From Glaciihabitans arcticus (GTDB taxonomy: Bacteria; Actinomycetota; Actinomycetes; Actinomycetales; Microbacteriaceae), in the NCBI RefSeq assembly GCF_004310685.1, contig NZ_SISG01000001.1, positions 868,001 to 932,000 on the forward strand: a DNA stretch of 64,000 nt, given 5' to 3'. This document shows, piece by piece, positions 23,301 to 31,459 of the stretch. The notes below the pieces were generated by a model. The model searched no databases and was not told where the DNA came from. It saw only the letters and a program-made list of their open reading frames with translations. Numbering within the stretch: position 1 is the first letter of the stretch; each line of letters opens with the position of its first letter. A program made the translations under genes and the position numbers.

Positions 23301-23890
23301 GCCGGGTGGGGCTCACGACCGCCCAGCTCGAGGTGCTCGCGGCCGCGGGTGCCTTCGACTCGCTCGGCCTCACCCGGCGGGAGGCGCTCTGGAACGCCGG
23401 CAGCGCCGCCCAGGACCGTGCAGAGTTCCTGCCGCACTCGATGGTGGCCGTGCAGCCTCCGCTGTTCTCGATGCCGTCGGAGCAGGAACAGCTGGTGTCC
23501 GACCTGTGGGCGACGGGCATCTCCCCCGCCGACCACGCGATCCGTCACGTGCGGCCAGCGCTGCGCAGCCGGGGTGTGCTCTCCGCGACGGACCTGGCTT
23601 CGGCGGAGTCCGGACGCCGTGTCGAGGTCGGCGGAGTCGTCACCCACCGCCAACGTCCGGCGACGGCGAGCGGCATCACCTTCGTGAACCTCGAGGATGA
23701 GACCGGTCTCGTCAACGTGATCTGCTCGGTCGGTGTCTGGAACCGCTACCGGCGTGTCGCGCGGGAGGCCCCGGCGATGATCGTCCGCGGGGTGCTCGAG
23801 CGGTCGCCCGAAGGCGTCATCAACCTTGTCGCTGACCGGCTGGAGGCACTTTTTATCGCCCCGAAGGTGACATCCCGCGACTTCCAGTGA
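20390..23890 (+). CDS. dnaE2: Error-prone DNA polymerase DnaE2
   Basis: A 1166-residue C-family polymerase. An N-terminal PHP domain (about residues 64-350) begins YAELHAHSNFSFLDGAS; the palm has GRGSAANSAVCYL (about 423-435) and the metal-binding DIDVDFD (about 462-468); a helix-hairpin-helix (LAEVNGIGEDLAERIV, about 942-957) and an OB domain near the C-terminus (VVTHRQRPATASGITFVNLED) follow. It carries out mutagenic lesion bypass with ImuA'/ImuB under SOS control. It is somewhat longer than many family members; residues about 879-899 come from a 61-bp repeat also found at 53575-53635, inserted in frame in the linker before the HhH. Ribosome-binding site AGGAG lies in the imuB stop region. 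Confidence 0.95.
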   Translation: MGWNNPPIPWSEFERKLSDSRRPGAPPVGADGGDSPAWSAKRNPYQLPPDAIPKRTGATVPYAELHAHSNFSFLDGASRPEDLIEEAARLGLTGLALTDHDGFYGVVRLAEAAAAQRGPDPVATVFGAELSLGLRKPQNGEADPEGEHLLVLARGQGGYHRLAGALTGGQLAGGEKGRPVYDLEQLAEQSGGEWQILTGCRKGTVRAALASGSSRSVAEAAAARELDRLVALFGRSNVLVELYDHGNPLDSSTNDLLAGLAERQGLGVVATGNVHYATPKQHHLATALAAVRARRSLDELDGWLPAAGQAHLRSGAEMTARFARYPGAVERTVEVAADLAFELRRAKPGLPKQEVPEGHTPMSWLRELVWRGVAERGLELNDANRERIERELAVIEQKDFPGYFLIVHDIVRFARERRILCQGRGSAANSAVCYLLMITAVDPIFYKLPFERFLSSMRDEEPDIDVDFDSDRREEVIQYVYNKYGRLNAAQVANVISYRPKFAVRDMAKAMGHSPGQQDAWSKQVERHGALLSSEDHDIPAPVVDLALEVMKFPRHLGIHSGGMVLTDRPVGEVVPIEHGRKDGRTVVQWDKDDCAWMGLVKFDLLGLGMLSALQYSFDLVRDHLGEDWDLGTLPREEAGVYDQLCRADSVGVFQVESRAQMGLLPRLQPRKFYDLVVEIALVRPGPIQGGAVHPFVRRKLGQEPITYLHPKVVEPLERTLGIPVFQEQLMQVAMAVGGCTGEDADLLRRAMGSKRGIERIESLRETLYEGMAANGIEPDVADEIYSKIQAFANFGFAESHSLSFALLVYASAWMRLHYPAAFLAALLRAQPMGFYSRQSLVADARRHGVEVLQPDILRSGVASGLEALGDLTSDPPSQAQSALGSRDRWRDPHSSTAPTGLDQCLHREQPPVPLFDRSIPASDRAHRRDGNHAVRLGLAEVNGIGEDLAERIVLEREAAGDFVDMGDLVRRVGLTTAQLEVLAAAGAFDSLGLTRREALWNAGSAAQDRAEFLPHSMVAVQPPLFSMPSEQEQLVSDLWATGISPADHAIRHVRPALRSRGVLSATDLASAESGRRVEVGGVVTHRQRPATASGITFVNLEDETGLVNVICSVGVWNRYRRVAREAPAMIVRGVLERSPEGVINLVADRLEALFIAPKVTSRDFQ
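23024..23084. repeat. 61-bp palindromic repeat, copy A (inside dnaE2)
   Basis: Same length as the copy at 53575-53635 and about 50 of 61 positions identical by eye. The core forms GGATCG-loop-CGATCC. Here it is read in frame as QAQSALGSRDRWRDPHSSTA with no stop. Confidence 0.85.
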
Positions 23891-23987
23891 TGACCATTGA
23901 TTACGAGTAAATGTCTTTTTCATTTCGTTTTAGAGACAAATAGCGAATTCATGCGGTTAGTGCTATAGCCTTAGCGTGAACTGGATG

Positions 23988-24029
23988 GGCTCTATGAGCC
24001 TGTTCGGTAGGGTCCCGACTGTCGGGACC
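23988..24029 (+). promoter_or_regulatory. Structured 5' leader of the cold-shock gene
   Basis: Two perfect hairpins stand in tandem: GGCTC-TAT-GAGCC (23988-24000) and GGTCCCGA-CTG-TCGGGACC (24011-24029). The second ends about 16 nt before a strong GGAGGAG ribosome-binding site. The position fits an RNA element that controls cold-shock translation; this is inference. Confidence 0.5.
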
Positions 24030-24057
24030 AAGAAGAACGCTCCTGGAGGAGTTTTAC

Positions 24058-24261
24058 ATGGCAATTGGTACCGTTAAGTGGTTCAACGCGGAAAAGGGCT
24101 TCGGCTTCATCGCACCGGAGGATGGCAGCCCGGACGTGTTCGCACACTACTCAGCAATCGCGAGCGGTGGATACCGCTCACTCGATGAGAACCAGAAGGT
24201 TGAATTCGAGATCACACAGGGCCCCAAGGGTCCCCAGGCGGAGAACATCCGTCCCCTCTAG
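24058..24261 (+). CDS. cspA: Cold-shock protein (CspA family)
   Basis: A 67-residue single cold-shock domain: [20 protein letters not shown] contains RNP1 (KGFGFI), and VFAHYSAI is RNP2, followed by [19 protein letters not shown]. Such proteins bind single-stranded RNA/DNA and melt RNA structure in the cytoplasm. The ATG has a very strong ribosome-binding site (CTGGAGGAG). The leader before it (23891-24057) is AT-richer than the surroundings and carries two hairpins; a hairpin terminator follows the gene. The gene is monocistronic. Confidence 0.97.
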   Translation: MAIGTVKWFNAEKGFGFIAPEDGSPDVFAHYSAIASGGYRSLDENQKVEFEITQGPKGPQAENIRPL

Positions 24262-24272
24262 TCTTTGCATTA

Positions 24273-24322
24273 CTGAATACAGCAAGACTGCTTAGCCAGC
24301 CGCGCTGAATACAGCAAAACTG
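24273..24322 (+). repeat. Direct repeat of 18 bp after the cold-shock gene
   Basis: CTGAATACAGCAA(G/A)ACTG occurs at 24273-24290 and 24305-24322, differing at one base. The sequence is AT-rich against its surroundings; role unknown. Confidence 0.85.
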
Positions 24323-24330
24323 GTAACAGG

Positions 24331-24360
24331 AAGGTCCCGGCTTCGGCCGGGGCCTTTCTT
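24331..24360 (+). terminator. Rho-independent terminator of the cold-shock gene
   Basis: AAGGTCCCGGC and GCCGGGGCCTT form an 11-bp stem (one G-U pair) with a TTCG tetraloop, followed by TCTT. The 3' arm and tail are duplicated right after it (24369-24388). Confidence 0.85.
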
Positions 24361-24388
24361 GGTTAACAGGGGCCTTTCTTGGTTGACA
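24349..24388 (+). repeat. 20-bp tandem duplication of the terminator 3' arm
   Basis: GGGGCCTTTCTTGGTT(A/G)ACA occurs twice back to back (24349-24368, 24369-24388) with one mismatch. The first copy is the 3' arm and T-tail of the terminator. Confidence 0.85.
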
Positions 24389-24440
24389 GGCCTGGCCTGA
24401 CACATGCAACCGGCCTTTTTGGGTCAACCGACCGGGTAAC

Positions 24441-26225
24441 TCAGGCGTGCAGCCGCTTGCGCAGCAGGTCGATGCGCGACTGCAGTTGGTGCACACTCGC
24501 CTGCGCGACGGCTGGCCCGCCGCAGACCCGACGCAATTCTGCGTGGATGATGCCGTGCGGCTCCCCCGACAGCTTCGAGCGCATGCCCACGAGGCTGTTC
24601 AAGAGCGTGCGCTGTTCCTTGAGCGTGCGGTACAGGGCGGGAGCGTCGCGCTCCTCGGGCGGTAGGCGCCGCTGGCGCTCTGCCGACCTGCGGGACTGAC
24701 GCATCTGCCGCTGCTGCAGCAGTTCGCGCACCTGTTCGGGCTCGAGGATGCCGGGCAGGCCGATGAACTCCATCTCTTCATCGCTGCCGACCTCGGCAGC
24801 GAAGCCGAATTCACCGTCGGCAAAGAGTGCCTTGTCGAAGTTCGCGTCGGACTCGATGGCCTTCCACTCGAACTCGTCCATGAGCCCGTCCGAGGCCGAC
24901 TCGCCCTTCTCCTCGGCAGCGAGAAGCGCATCCTCGAGCAGTTGCGGCTCGATGTCGCGGTCGAGGGCGTGGTCGCGCTCCACCTCGAGCGACTTGGCGA
25001 GGTTCATCAGGCTGGGCACACTGGGCAGGAAGATCGAGGCGACCTCGCCACGGCGGCGGGTGCGCACGAAGCGGCCGACGGCCTGGGCGAAATACAGCGC
25101 GGTCGAAGCGGATGTCGCGTACACGCCGACGGCGAGGCGGGGAACGTCCACGCCCTCCGACACCATGCGCACGGCCACGATCCAGCGATCGGATCCCTGC
25201 GAGAACTGCTCGATGCGCTCGCTCGATGCCTTCTCGTCAGAGAGCACGAGCGTCGGGGACTCCCCCGTGATGCCCTTGAGCACGGCGGCGTACGCGCGCG
25301 CGGAGTCCTGGTCGGTCGCGATGACGAGTCCGCCGGCATCGGGCACGAGGTGCCGCACCTCGGTGAGGCGTACGTTCGCCGCACGCAACACAGCGGGGAT
25401 CCACTCGCCGCCGGGGTCGAGGGCGGTGCGCCAGGCCTGCGCCGTGACATCCTTCGTGTCTCCTGCTCCGAGCCGCGCCTCCATCTCGTCGCCAATGCGC
25501 GTGCGCCAGCGCATCTTGCCGGAGTAGGCCATAAAGATCACGGGGCGAACGACGCCGTCGGCGAGGGCGCGGCCATAGCCGTAGCTATAGTCGGTGATCG
25601 AGGTGCGGATGCCGGTCGCATCGGGCGCGTAGCTCACGAACGGGATCGGCGCTGTGTCGCTGCGGAATGGCGTTCCGGTGAGCGAGAGCCTGCGCGTGGC
25701 GGGCTCGAACGCGTCGCGGATGGCGTCGCCCCAGCTGAGCGCGTCGCCGCCGTGGTGCACCTCGTCGAGGATGACGAGCGTGCGCGCCGACTCGGTGATC
25801 TCACGGTGCAGGGACGCCCGTACCGCGACCTGCGCGTAGGTGACGGCGATCCCGTGAAAACGTCGGCCCCCGAAGGCATCGCCGTTGCGATACCCCGGGT
25901 TGAGGCGAATACCGACCCGGTGCGCCGCCTCGGCCCACTGGCGCTTGAGGTGCTCGGTGGGGGCGACGACCGTGATGCGGTCGACGACCCGGCGCGCGAT
26001 GAGCTCGGTCGCGAGCCGCAGTGCGAACGTCGTCTTGCCGGCGCCGGGAGTTGCGGCGGCGAGGAAGTCGCGCGGTTCCTTCTCGAAGTAGAGGTCGAGG
26101 GCCTCGGCCTGCCAGGCACGGAGCTTGTCGGCGGTTCCGCGCGCGGCGCGCTCGGGATAGGCCGGTGAGAGGTGTTCAGCCGCAAACGTGCCGACGGTGG
26201 GGGTCGGAAACGATGGGGTGCTCAC
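24441..26225 (-). CDS. SF2 DEAD/DEAH-type helicase
   Basis: A 594-residue superfamily-2 helicase-like protein: Walker A ATPGAGKT (about residues 57-64), DEVHH as motif II, LTGTPFR as motif III, and the C-terminal half with MVSEGVDVPRL and QAVGRFVRTRR (motifs V and VI). The last 150 residues are charged and include an R/Q-rich helix. It resembles the restriction-type or XPB-like actinobacterial helicases of unknown task; no methyltransferase or nuclease partner is next to it. Two GTG starts are possible (26237, 26225); the second has TAGTGT 8 nt upstream. Reads toward the cold-shock gene terminator. Confidence 0.87.
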   Translation of the reverse strand: MSTPSFPTPTVGTFAAEHLSPAYPERAARGTADKLRAWQAEALDLYFEKEPRDFLAAATPGAGKTTFALRLATELIARRVVDRITVVAPTEHLKRQWAEAAHRVGIRLNPGYRNGDAFGGRRFHGIAVTYAQVAVRASLHREITESARTLVILDEVHHGGDALSWGDAIRDAFEPATRRLSLTGTPFRSDTAPIPFVSYAPDATGIRTSITDYSYGYGRALADGVVRPVIFMAYSGKMRWRTRIGDEMEARLGAGDTKDVTAQAWRTALDPGGEWIPAVLRAANVRLTEVRHLVPDAGGLVIATDQDSARAYAAVLKGITGESPTLVLSDEKASSERIEQFSQGSDRWIVAVRMVSEGVDVPRLAVGVYATSASTALYFAQAVGRFVRTRRRGEVASIFLPSVPSLMNLAKSLEVERDHALDRDIEPQLLEDALLAAEEKGESASDGLMDEFEWKAIESDANFDKALFADGEFGFAAEVGSDEEMEFIGLPGILEPEQVRELLQQRQMRQSRRSAERQRRLPPEERDAPALYRTLKEQRTLLNSLVGMRSKLSGEPHGIIHAELRRVCGGPAVAQASVHQLQSRIDLLRKRLHA

Positions 26226-26285
26226 TTCAGAAGACACTACCCGAAGCGGCCGACGTCGATCGGTCGCCCGCCAGTCGCCTGAACA

Positions 26286-27566
26286 TCAATCGATCGGCAG
26301 CTGGCGCGGGTCCCGCTTGGGGCTCTCGCCACGGGGTGCGCTCTCGCGCCCACGGTGCTTGCCGATGAGCGCCGCGGGTGTCACGCTGCCTGATCCGAAC
26401 CGCGCGCTCACCGAGTCCATCACGTCTTCGGCTTCGCGCCAGGACTCGTCGGTGTCCCAGAGCCCGAGCTGGGCGCTCGCCTCGTCGACGAGCTGCTCGG
26501 CGCGCACACCGACGAGCCGGATCGCGGCGGTGTCACGCCCGAGGGCGGCGTGGATCGCACTGACCTCCTCGAAGATGCGCCGCCCGAGGTCAGTGGGCTC
26601 GTTCAGCGTGCGGGACCGGGTGATGGTGGTGAAGTCGCCGAAGCGGAGCTTGAGTACAACCGTGCGGCCGAGCAGCCCCGCGCGGCGCAGGCGCGCGGCG
26701 ACCATGCCGGAGAGCCGCAGCAGCTCGCGGCGGATGACGGCGGGGTCCGTGACATCCACTTCGAAAGTCAATTCGTGGCCGACGCTCTTCTCCTCGGCGC
26801 GGGTCTGCACGGTGCGCGGGTCGATGCCCCAGGACAGGTCGTGCATGCGAGTCGCGGCGGCCGGGCCGAGAAACTGCTCGAGCGTGTCCACGGGCGTCTG
26901 CGCGAGGTCGCCGATCGTACGGATACCGCGGTTGACCAGCGACTCCTCGGTCTTGCCACCCACTCCCCAGAGCTGCCCGATCGGAAGCGGGTGCAGGAAG
27001 TCGAGGGTGCCTTCGGCGGGGATCACGAGCAGCCCGTCGGGCTTGGCCCGGCTCGACGCGAGCTTGGCGACGAACTTGGTGGAGGCGGCGCCCACGCTGC
27101 AGACCAGCCCCGTCTCGGCGAGCACCCGCTCCCGCAGCAGGGTCGCAACGGCGACCGGCCCGCCGATGAGCTTGCCCGCCCCGGAGACGTCGAGGAACGC
27201 CTCATCTATGCCGAGCCGCTCGACCGTTGGTGTCACACCGTCGCACAGGCCCATCACGATGCGCGAGTAGTGCACGTACCGGTCGAAATGCGGTTCGAGG
27301 ATGACGGCCTGCGGACACCGCCGCTTCGCGATCGCAAGCGGCATGGCCGAGTTGACGCCGAACCTGCGGGCCTCGTAGGTGGCGGCCGTGACCACGGATC
27401 TCGGCGAGTCGTGCGCGACGATGACGGGACGCCCGCGCAGGTCGGGCCTCTCGAGCAGCTCGACGGACGCGAAGAAGGCGTCCATGTCGACATGCAGGAT
27501 CGTGGCGGTGGAATCGTCCACCCCGCTGGCGGTGGTCTGGCGACCGCTGCCGTCCTGCTTGCTCAT
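26286..27566 (-). CDS. dinB: DNA polymerase IV
   Basis: A 426-residue Y-family polymerase with an intact active site: D-M-D-A-F-F-A-S-V-E (about residues 27-36), the steric pair region, and GIDEAFLDV (about 117-125). The little-finger domain spans about 255-365, and AQLGLWD near residue 370 looks like a clamp-binding motif. It does translesion synthesis in the cytoplasm. Unlike imuA', no LexA box is visible in the 118 nt upstream. The final 50 residues are an extra charged tail. It starts at ATG 27566 after a G-run and is transcribed from its own region after the glsB terminator. Confidence 0.93.
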   Translation of the reverse strand: MSKQDGSGRQTTASGVDDSTATILHVDMDAFFASVELLERPDLRGRPVIVAHDSPRSVVTAATYEARRFGVNSAMPLAIAKRRCPQAVILEPHFDRYVHYSRIVMGLCDGVTPTVERLGIDEAFLDVSGAGKLIGGPVAVATLLRERVLAETGLVCSVGAASTKFVAKLASSRAKPDGLLVIPAEGTLDFLHPLPIGQLWGVGGKTEESLVNRGIRTIGDLAQTPVDTLEQFLGPAAATRMHDLSWGIDPRTVQTRAEEKSVGHELTFEVDVTDPAVIRRELLRLSGMVAARLRRAGLLGRTVVLKLRFGDFTTITRSRTLNEPTDLGRRIFEEVSAIHAALGRDTAAIRLVGVRAEQLVDEASAQLGLWDTDESWREAEDVMDSVSARFGSGSVTPAALIGKHRGRESAPRGESPKRDPRQLPID

Positions 27567-27631
27567 CCCCCCATGATGTCATCGACGGATGACACCCGGA
27601 CGCAGCTTCTAGTGGTCTGATGAATGCAGAA

Positions 27632-27665
27632 GAGCCCGGCTCCCTCCGAGGAGGAAGCCGGGCTC
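27632..27665 (-). terminator. Rho-independent terminator after GlsB-type gene
   Basis: GAGCCCGGCT and AGCCGGGCTC form a perfect 10-bp stem with a 14-nt loop, followed on the minus strand by TTCTGC. It lies 20 nt after the stop of the GlsB-type gene. Confidence 0.8.
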
Positions 27666-27685
27666 CTGTGTCTAGTAGGGCTGTA

Positions 27686-27952
27686 TTACGCCCGTGCGCT
27701 GCGACGGGTAACGAAACCCCAGATGACCAGCGCGAGAAGAGCTCCGATGATCGCGATGAGCCAGGACTGGATCGACCAGAACTCCTCGTATCCGATACCG
27801 AACAGCAAGCCTCCCAGCCATCCGCCGAGCAGCGCACCGATGACTCCGATGATGAGAGTTGCGATCCAGCCACCGCCCTGGCGCCCGGGCAGAATCAGCT
27901 TTGCAATAGCTCCCGCAATCAGGCCAAGAATGATGAATGACAACCAGCTCAT
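27686..27952 (-). CDS. GlsB/YeaQ/YmgE family stress-response membrane protein
   Basis: An 88-residue protein with three membrane helices: MSWLSFIILGLIAGAIAKLI, the glycine-packed WIATLIIGVIGALLGGWLGGLLFG, and SWLIAIIGALLALVIWGFV, with the motif L-P-G-R-Q-G-G-G-W between the first two. This is the GlsB/YeaQ (transglycosylase-associated) family, linked to acid/general stress but with unknown mechanism. The ATG at 27952 is preferred; the longer frame lacks support. A terminator follows and a promoter-like TTGACA lies upstream. Confidence 0.9.
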   Translation of the reverse strand: MSWLSFIILGLIAGAIAKLILPGRQGGGWIATLIIGVIGALLGGWLGGLLFGIGYEEFWSIQSWLIAIIGALLALVIWGFVTRRSARA

Positions 27953-28005
27953 GACGACCTCCCAGTCGATCACACTTCCAGTTCCGGGTCTCGGAACCGA
28001 TAAAC

Positions 28006-28035
28006 AGCTAAGCCTGACCCCCATCGGGGTGTCAA
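28006..28035 (-). promoter_or_regulatory. Candidate promoter of GlsB-type gene
   Basis: On the minus strand a perfect -35 TTGACA (28030-28035) and a weak -10 TTAGCT (28006-28011) with 18-nt spacing, about 55 nt before the ATG. Confidence 0.45.
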
Positions 28036-28184
28036 GTTGTCTGCGTGTTATCTGGGACAAAGCTGGGAACAGGGCGCAATTCCCCCGCAGAATGGCGGCT
28101 GAATCGACTTGTCTGCCGCACACTACGCAAAGTCATACCGTGGTCTCATGACAGCGCCGCGTTCGTTGAGGCATCCTTGTCTGT

Positions 28185-28964
28185 ATGGACCAGCAACACC
28201 CCTGGACGCGGTACGTAGCGATCGGTGACTCTTTTACAGAGGGGATCGGCGACCCCGAGCCGGAGAGTCCCGGAGGTTACCGCGGCTGGGCGGATCGCGT
28301 CGCTGAAGTACTCGCTGCCGGCACGGACGACTTCGCCTACGCCAACCTCGCCATCCGCGGAAAGCTCCTGCAGCAGATCACGGACGAGCAAATCGAGCCC
28401 GCTCTCCAGCTGCGCCCCGACCTCATCACGATCTCCGGCGGCGGCAACGACATCCTGCGCCCCGGCTCCGACCCCGACGAGATCGCCGCCCGCTTCGACT
28501 CGGCGATCGGTCGCCTCCGCGCCGATGGTGCGACGGTCGTCATGTTCAATGGCCCCGATATCGGAATGACGCCGGTGTTGGGCCGAGCCCGCGGAAAGGT
28601 CGCGATCTACAACGAGAACCTGCGCACCGTCGCCCACCGCCACGATGCGATCGTCGCTGACATGTGGCCTATGACGGAACTCAAGGATCCGCGCATGTGG
28701 GCGCCCGACCGGCTGCACTTCTCAGCGGTGGGCCATCACACGATCGCGCGTATGGTGCTCGACGCGCTCAACGTGGACAACGACCTCGAGCCGTACTCTC
28801 CCGAGCCCCTGCCCGCCGTGACCTGGCGCCAGGCTCGCGCCGAGGATGTCGGCTGGGCGCGCGAGCACTTTGTGCCGTGGGTGTTGAGGCGCATCCGCCA
28901 CCAGTCGTCAGGTGACAACGTGACGGCGAAGCGCCCGAACTGGCTGTCGGAAGAAAAGAACTAG
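28185..28964 (+). CDS. SGNH/GDSL family hydrolase
   Basis: A 259-residue SGNH hydrolase: block I AIGDSFTEGIGD (Ser about residue 15), block III GGGNDIL (about 85-91), and block V DRLHFSAVGHHTIA with the Asp/His pair (about 175-190). It lacks a signal peptide, so it is probably cytoplasmic, acting as esterase or lipase on a small substrate. The last 60 residues (after VDNDLEPYSPEPLPA) are an extension typical of the actinobacterial group. It ends 3 nt before the stop of the convergent desaturase gene. Confidence 0.9.
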   Translation: MDQQHPWTRYVAIGDSFTEGIGDPEPESPGGYRGWADRVAEVLAAGTDDFAYANLAIRGKLLQQITDEQIEPALQLRPDLITISGGGNDILRPGSDPDEIAARFDSAIGRLRADGATVVMFNGPDIGMTPVLGRARGKVAIYNENLRTVAHRHDAIVADMWPMTELKDPRMWAPDRLHFSAVGHHTIARMVLDALNVDNDLEPYSPEPLPAVTWRQARAEDVGWAREHFVPWVLRRIRHQSSGDNVTAKRPNWLSEEKN

Positions 28965-28967
28965 CTC

Positions 28968-30095
28968 TTAGCGGCCGTAACGCATGGCGGCAGGGCAATC
29001 GAACGGATCCCCGCCGGCACTGAGCCCAACGCGGTTCAGGTACGCCACGACGATGCGGTACGACTCAGTGAGACGCACCTCGGTGTACTGGATGTCCCGT
29101 GCCGCGCAGTACTCCTTGACGATCTCCTGCGCGCGCTTGAGGCTCGGGCGCGGCATGCTCGGGAAGAGGTGGTGCTCGACCTGGAAGTTCAGTCCACCCA
29201 TAAAGGTGTTCATGTACCAGGTGTGGCGGATGTTGCGGCTCGTCAGCACCTGGCGGCGCAAAAAGTCGACGCGCGAGTCCTTCGGGAGGATCGGCATCCC
29301 CTTGTGGTTGGGGGCGAAGGAGGCGCCCATGTAGAGGCCGAAGACGCCGAGCTGCACTCCGAGGAACGCGAAGGCGATGCCGAGGGGCATGATCGAGAAC
29401 ACGGCGACGAGGTAGCCGATGTTGCGCACGAGCAGCAGCACGATCTCGAGCGCGCGCTTGTCGACCTTGCCGGGCGAGAAGACCGTCTTGAACGCCTGGG
29501 CGTGCAGGTTGAGTCCCTCGAGCAGGAGCGCGGGGAAGAACAGCCAGCCCTGGCGACGGGTGAAGAACTTGCCGAAACGCCCGGTGACCTCTGCCGCGTG
29601 CTCCTTCTGGAACACGATGAAGTCGGGCTCGATGTCGGGGTCCTTGCCCTGGGTGTTGGGGTTCGCGTGGTGCTTGGAGTGCTTGTTCATCCACCACGAG
29701 TAGCTGATGCCGACAAAGAGGTCGGCGAGTACGCGACCGGCGAGGTCGTTGGCCTTGCCCGACTCGAAGACCTGGCGGTGCGAGGCTTCGTGGGCCAGGA
29801 AGGCGTACTGCGTGAAGAGGATGCCCATCGCCGCGGCGAGGATCAGGGTGTACCAGGTACCGGCGAGCATAACGACCCCGACCCAGGCGGCGGCCATCAC
29901 GAGCGTGATGACGGCGAAGGTCACGATGTAGAAGCCGCGGCGACGGCGCAGGAGGCCTGCCTCGCGGATGGTGGCCATGAGGGCGGCGAACTCGGAGACC
30001 GGGTTCGTGAGGCCGCGCTGGCCGGTTCGCACGATGCGCGGTGAGGCAACAGCTGCAGAGTCGGAAGTGGGTGTGGCGGAAGAAGAGCTCGTCAC
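28968..30095 (-). CDS. Membrane fatty acid desaturase
   Basis: A 375-residue integral membrane desaturase with the three His boxes: HEASH (about residue 106), HSKHH (about 143) and Q-V-E-H-H (about 308). Two pairs of membrane helices lie around residues 55-100 and 215-260. It uses O2 and electrons from a ferredoxin-type donor to add double bonds to acyl chains in the membrane; the position is not decided by the motifs. In this family the enzyme helps keep membranes fluid at low temperature. The start is GTG 30095 with CGAGG close upstream. No ferredoxin reductase gene is adjacent. Confidence 0.92.
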   Translation of the reverse strand: MTSSSSATPTSDSAAVASPRIVRTGQRGLTNPVSEFAALMATIREAGLLRRRRGFYIVTFAVITLVMAAAWVGVVMLAGTWYTLILAAAMGILFTQYAFLAHEASHRQVFESGKANDLAGRVLADLFVGISYSWWMNKHSKHHANPNTQGKDPDIEPDFIVFQKEHAAEVTGRFGKFFTRRQGWLFFPALLLEGLNLHAQAFKTVFSPGKVDKRALEIVLLLVRNIGYLVAVFSIMPLGIAFAFLGVQLGVFGLYMGASFAPNHKGMPILPKDSRVDFLRRQVLTSRNIRHTWYMNTFMGGLNFQVEHHLFPSMPRPSLKRAQEIVKEYCAARDIQYTEVRLTESYRIVVAYLNRVGLSAGGDPFDCPAAMRYGR

Positions 30096-30197
30096 GTTAC
30101 CTCGAAGGTGGGGCTGACTTCTCAGTCGCGATAAGTGAGCGGGTGCTCTAGATGAACCTCAGTCTAAATGGACGGGCTGAGAATCCGATGCAGGTCG

Positions 30198-31424
30198 TCA
30201 GAACAATTCTGCGGGATGCGTGAGCCGCCACCACGCGCCCGGATCCTCGAGGGCCTTCTTCGTCTCGAGGGGCACCGTTATCCGCGTGTTTCCGACCGCG
30301 AAGATGAGTTCGCCGGCATCCGAGCCCGCCGCCGCCACGCCGAGTTTCTCGGTCTGTACGAGCAGCGTGATCGGAGTGTCGGCCCAGACCAGAACGGAGC
30401 TGTCCTCGGTGGCGACGAGGTCGGTCGTGTCCCCCCACGCCGTCGAGTAGCTGGCAAAACTGTCGCCCTTGCCCACGAGGGGCACCTCGTGGAAGGACTT
30501 CACCACCCCGCCCAACAGCGCACGGATGCTCTCGTTGAGGCGCGGATGCGTCTTGCCGCCGAGCATGACCCCGACCACGGTGACGGTCTGCCCGCCGATC
30601 GTGTAGTCGGCGGCGAACAGCAGGCACGCGCCAGCGTCATCCGTCGTTCCGGTCTTGATGCCGCGCACCCCGTCGACACCGAGCAGTTCGTTGGTGTTCT
30701 TGATCGGACCGATGTGCGAGATCGACTCGGTCTTCGTGCCCACGATGGATGAGAGGAGAGGATGCGACAACGCGAGTTTGCCGAGTTCGACCAGGTCCGT
30801 GGTGGTGCTGCGATTACCGGGCGCGAAGCCGGTTGAGTCGGCGAGTGTTGTGCTGGTGAGCCGGTGCGTACTGAGCCATTCGCGGGCGACGACGAGGTAC
30901 GCGGCCTCGGAGCCGAAAGCCCAGTTGACGAGGGTCTCCGCGTAGTTGTTGGCCGACTTCACGAGGATCAGGTCGATGACCTCGCGCTCGGTGAGCGAGA
31001 TGCCGGAGCGCACGGGCGCGACGCTGCCGTTCTGCGCTACCTGCTTGTTCCAGAGCGCGACGTCCGCGGACGTGGTGGTGATGTTGGGGCCTGCGTCGCC
31101 GAGTTTCAGAGGCTTCTTCTCGAGCACCACGAGCACGGTGATCACCTTGGTGATCGACGCGATCGAGACCGGCTTGGAGTTGCCGCTGGTCGCGAGGGTT
31201 CCCGGAAAGCCGATGGCGCCGACTCCGGTTGCACCGTAATCGGGGAACGGCAGTTCGCTCGCGGCCTGGGTGGGTGAGGTGTACGGGGCGACCTCGGCGG
31301 CGACCGGCGAGACGGGTGCAAGCAGCGTGAGCGGCAGGTAGATGGTGCCGACCAGAAGTGCGGCGAGCCCGCCGAATACGGTGATTCGGCGCCGTCGTAG
31401 GATCTGGCGACGCGAGAGGGGCAT
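30198..31424 (-). CDS. D-alanyl-D-alanine carboxypeptidase family protein (PBP5-like)
   Basis: A 408-residue penicillin-binding protein. A twin-basic start (LSRRQILRRRR) precedes a membrane anchor (about residues 14-38), so the enzyme sits outside the membrane. Motifs: S-x-x-K as SITK (about 91-94), S-x-N as SANN (about 158-161), and KTGTT (about 258-262). It trims D-Ala from peptidoglycan side chains; with an unusually weak surround of the first motif it could act on other substrates. TAAGCT is 6 nt before the ATG. Ends 102 nt from the desaturase start. Confidence 0.9.
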   Translation of the reverse strand: MPLSRRQILRRRRITVFGGLAALLVGTIYLPLTLLAPVSPVAAEVAPYTSPTQAASELPFPDYGATGVGAIGFPGTLATSGNSKPVSIASITKVITVLVVLEKKPLKLGDAGPNITTTSADVALWNKQVAQNGSVAPVRSGISLTEREVIDLILVKSANNYAETLVNWAFGSEAAYLVVAREWLSTHRLTSTTLADSTGFAPGNRSTTTDLVELGKLALSHPLLSSIVGTKTESISHIGPIKNTNELLGVDGVRGIKTGTTDDAGACLLFAADYTIGGQTVTVVGVMLGGKTHPRLNESIRALLGGVVKSFHEVPLVGKGDSFASYSTAWGDTTDLVATEDSSVLVWADTPITLLVQTEKLGVAAAGSDAGELIFAVGNTRITVPLETKKALEDPGAWWRLTHPAELF

Positions 31425-31430
31425 TACCCC

Positions 31431-31436
31431 AGCTTA
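31431..31436 (-). promoter_or_regulatory. -10 element TAAGCT, leaderless start
   Basis: On the minus strand TAAGCT, then GGGGTA, then the ATG of the carboxypeptidase gene. Confidence 0.5.
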
Positions 31437-31459
31437 AGTGCAGTGGGCTGGGTGACGAC

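Noticed and set aside
24212-24496. 94-residue minus-strand frame across the cold-shock terminator
   Set aside because: It runs through the terminator hairpin and the duplicated repeats and overlaps the end of the helicase gene; no coding signal.
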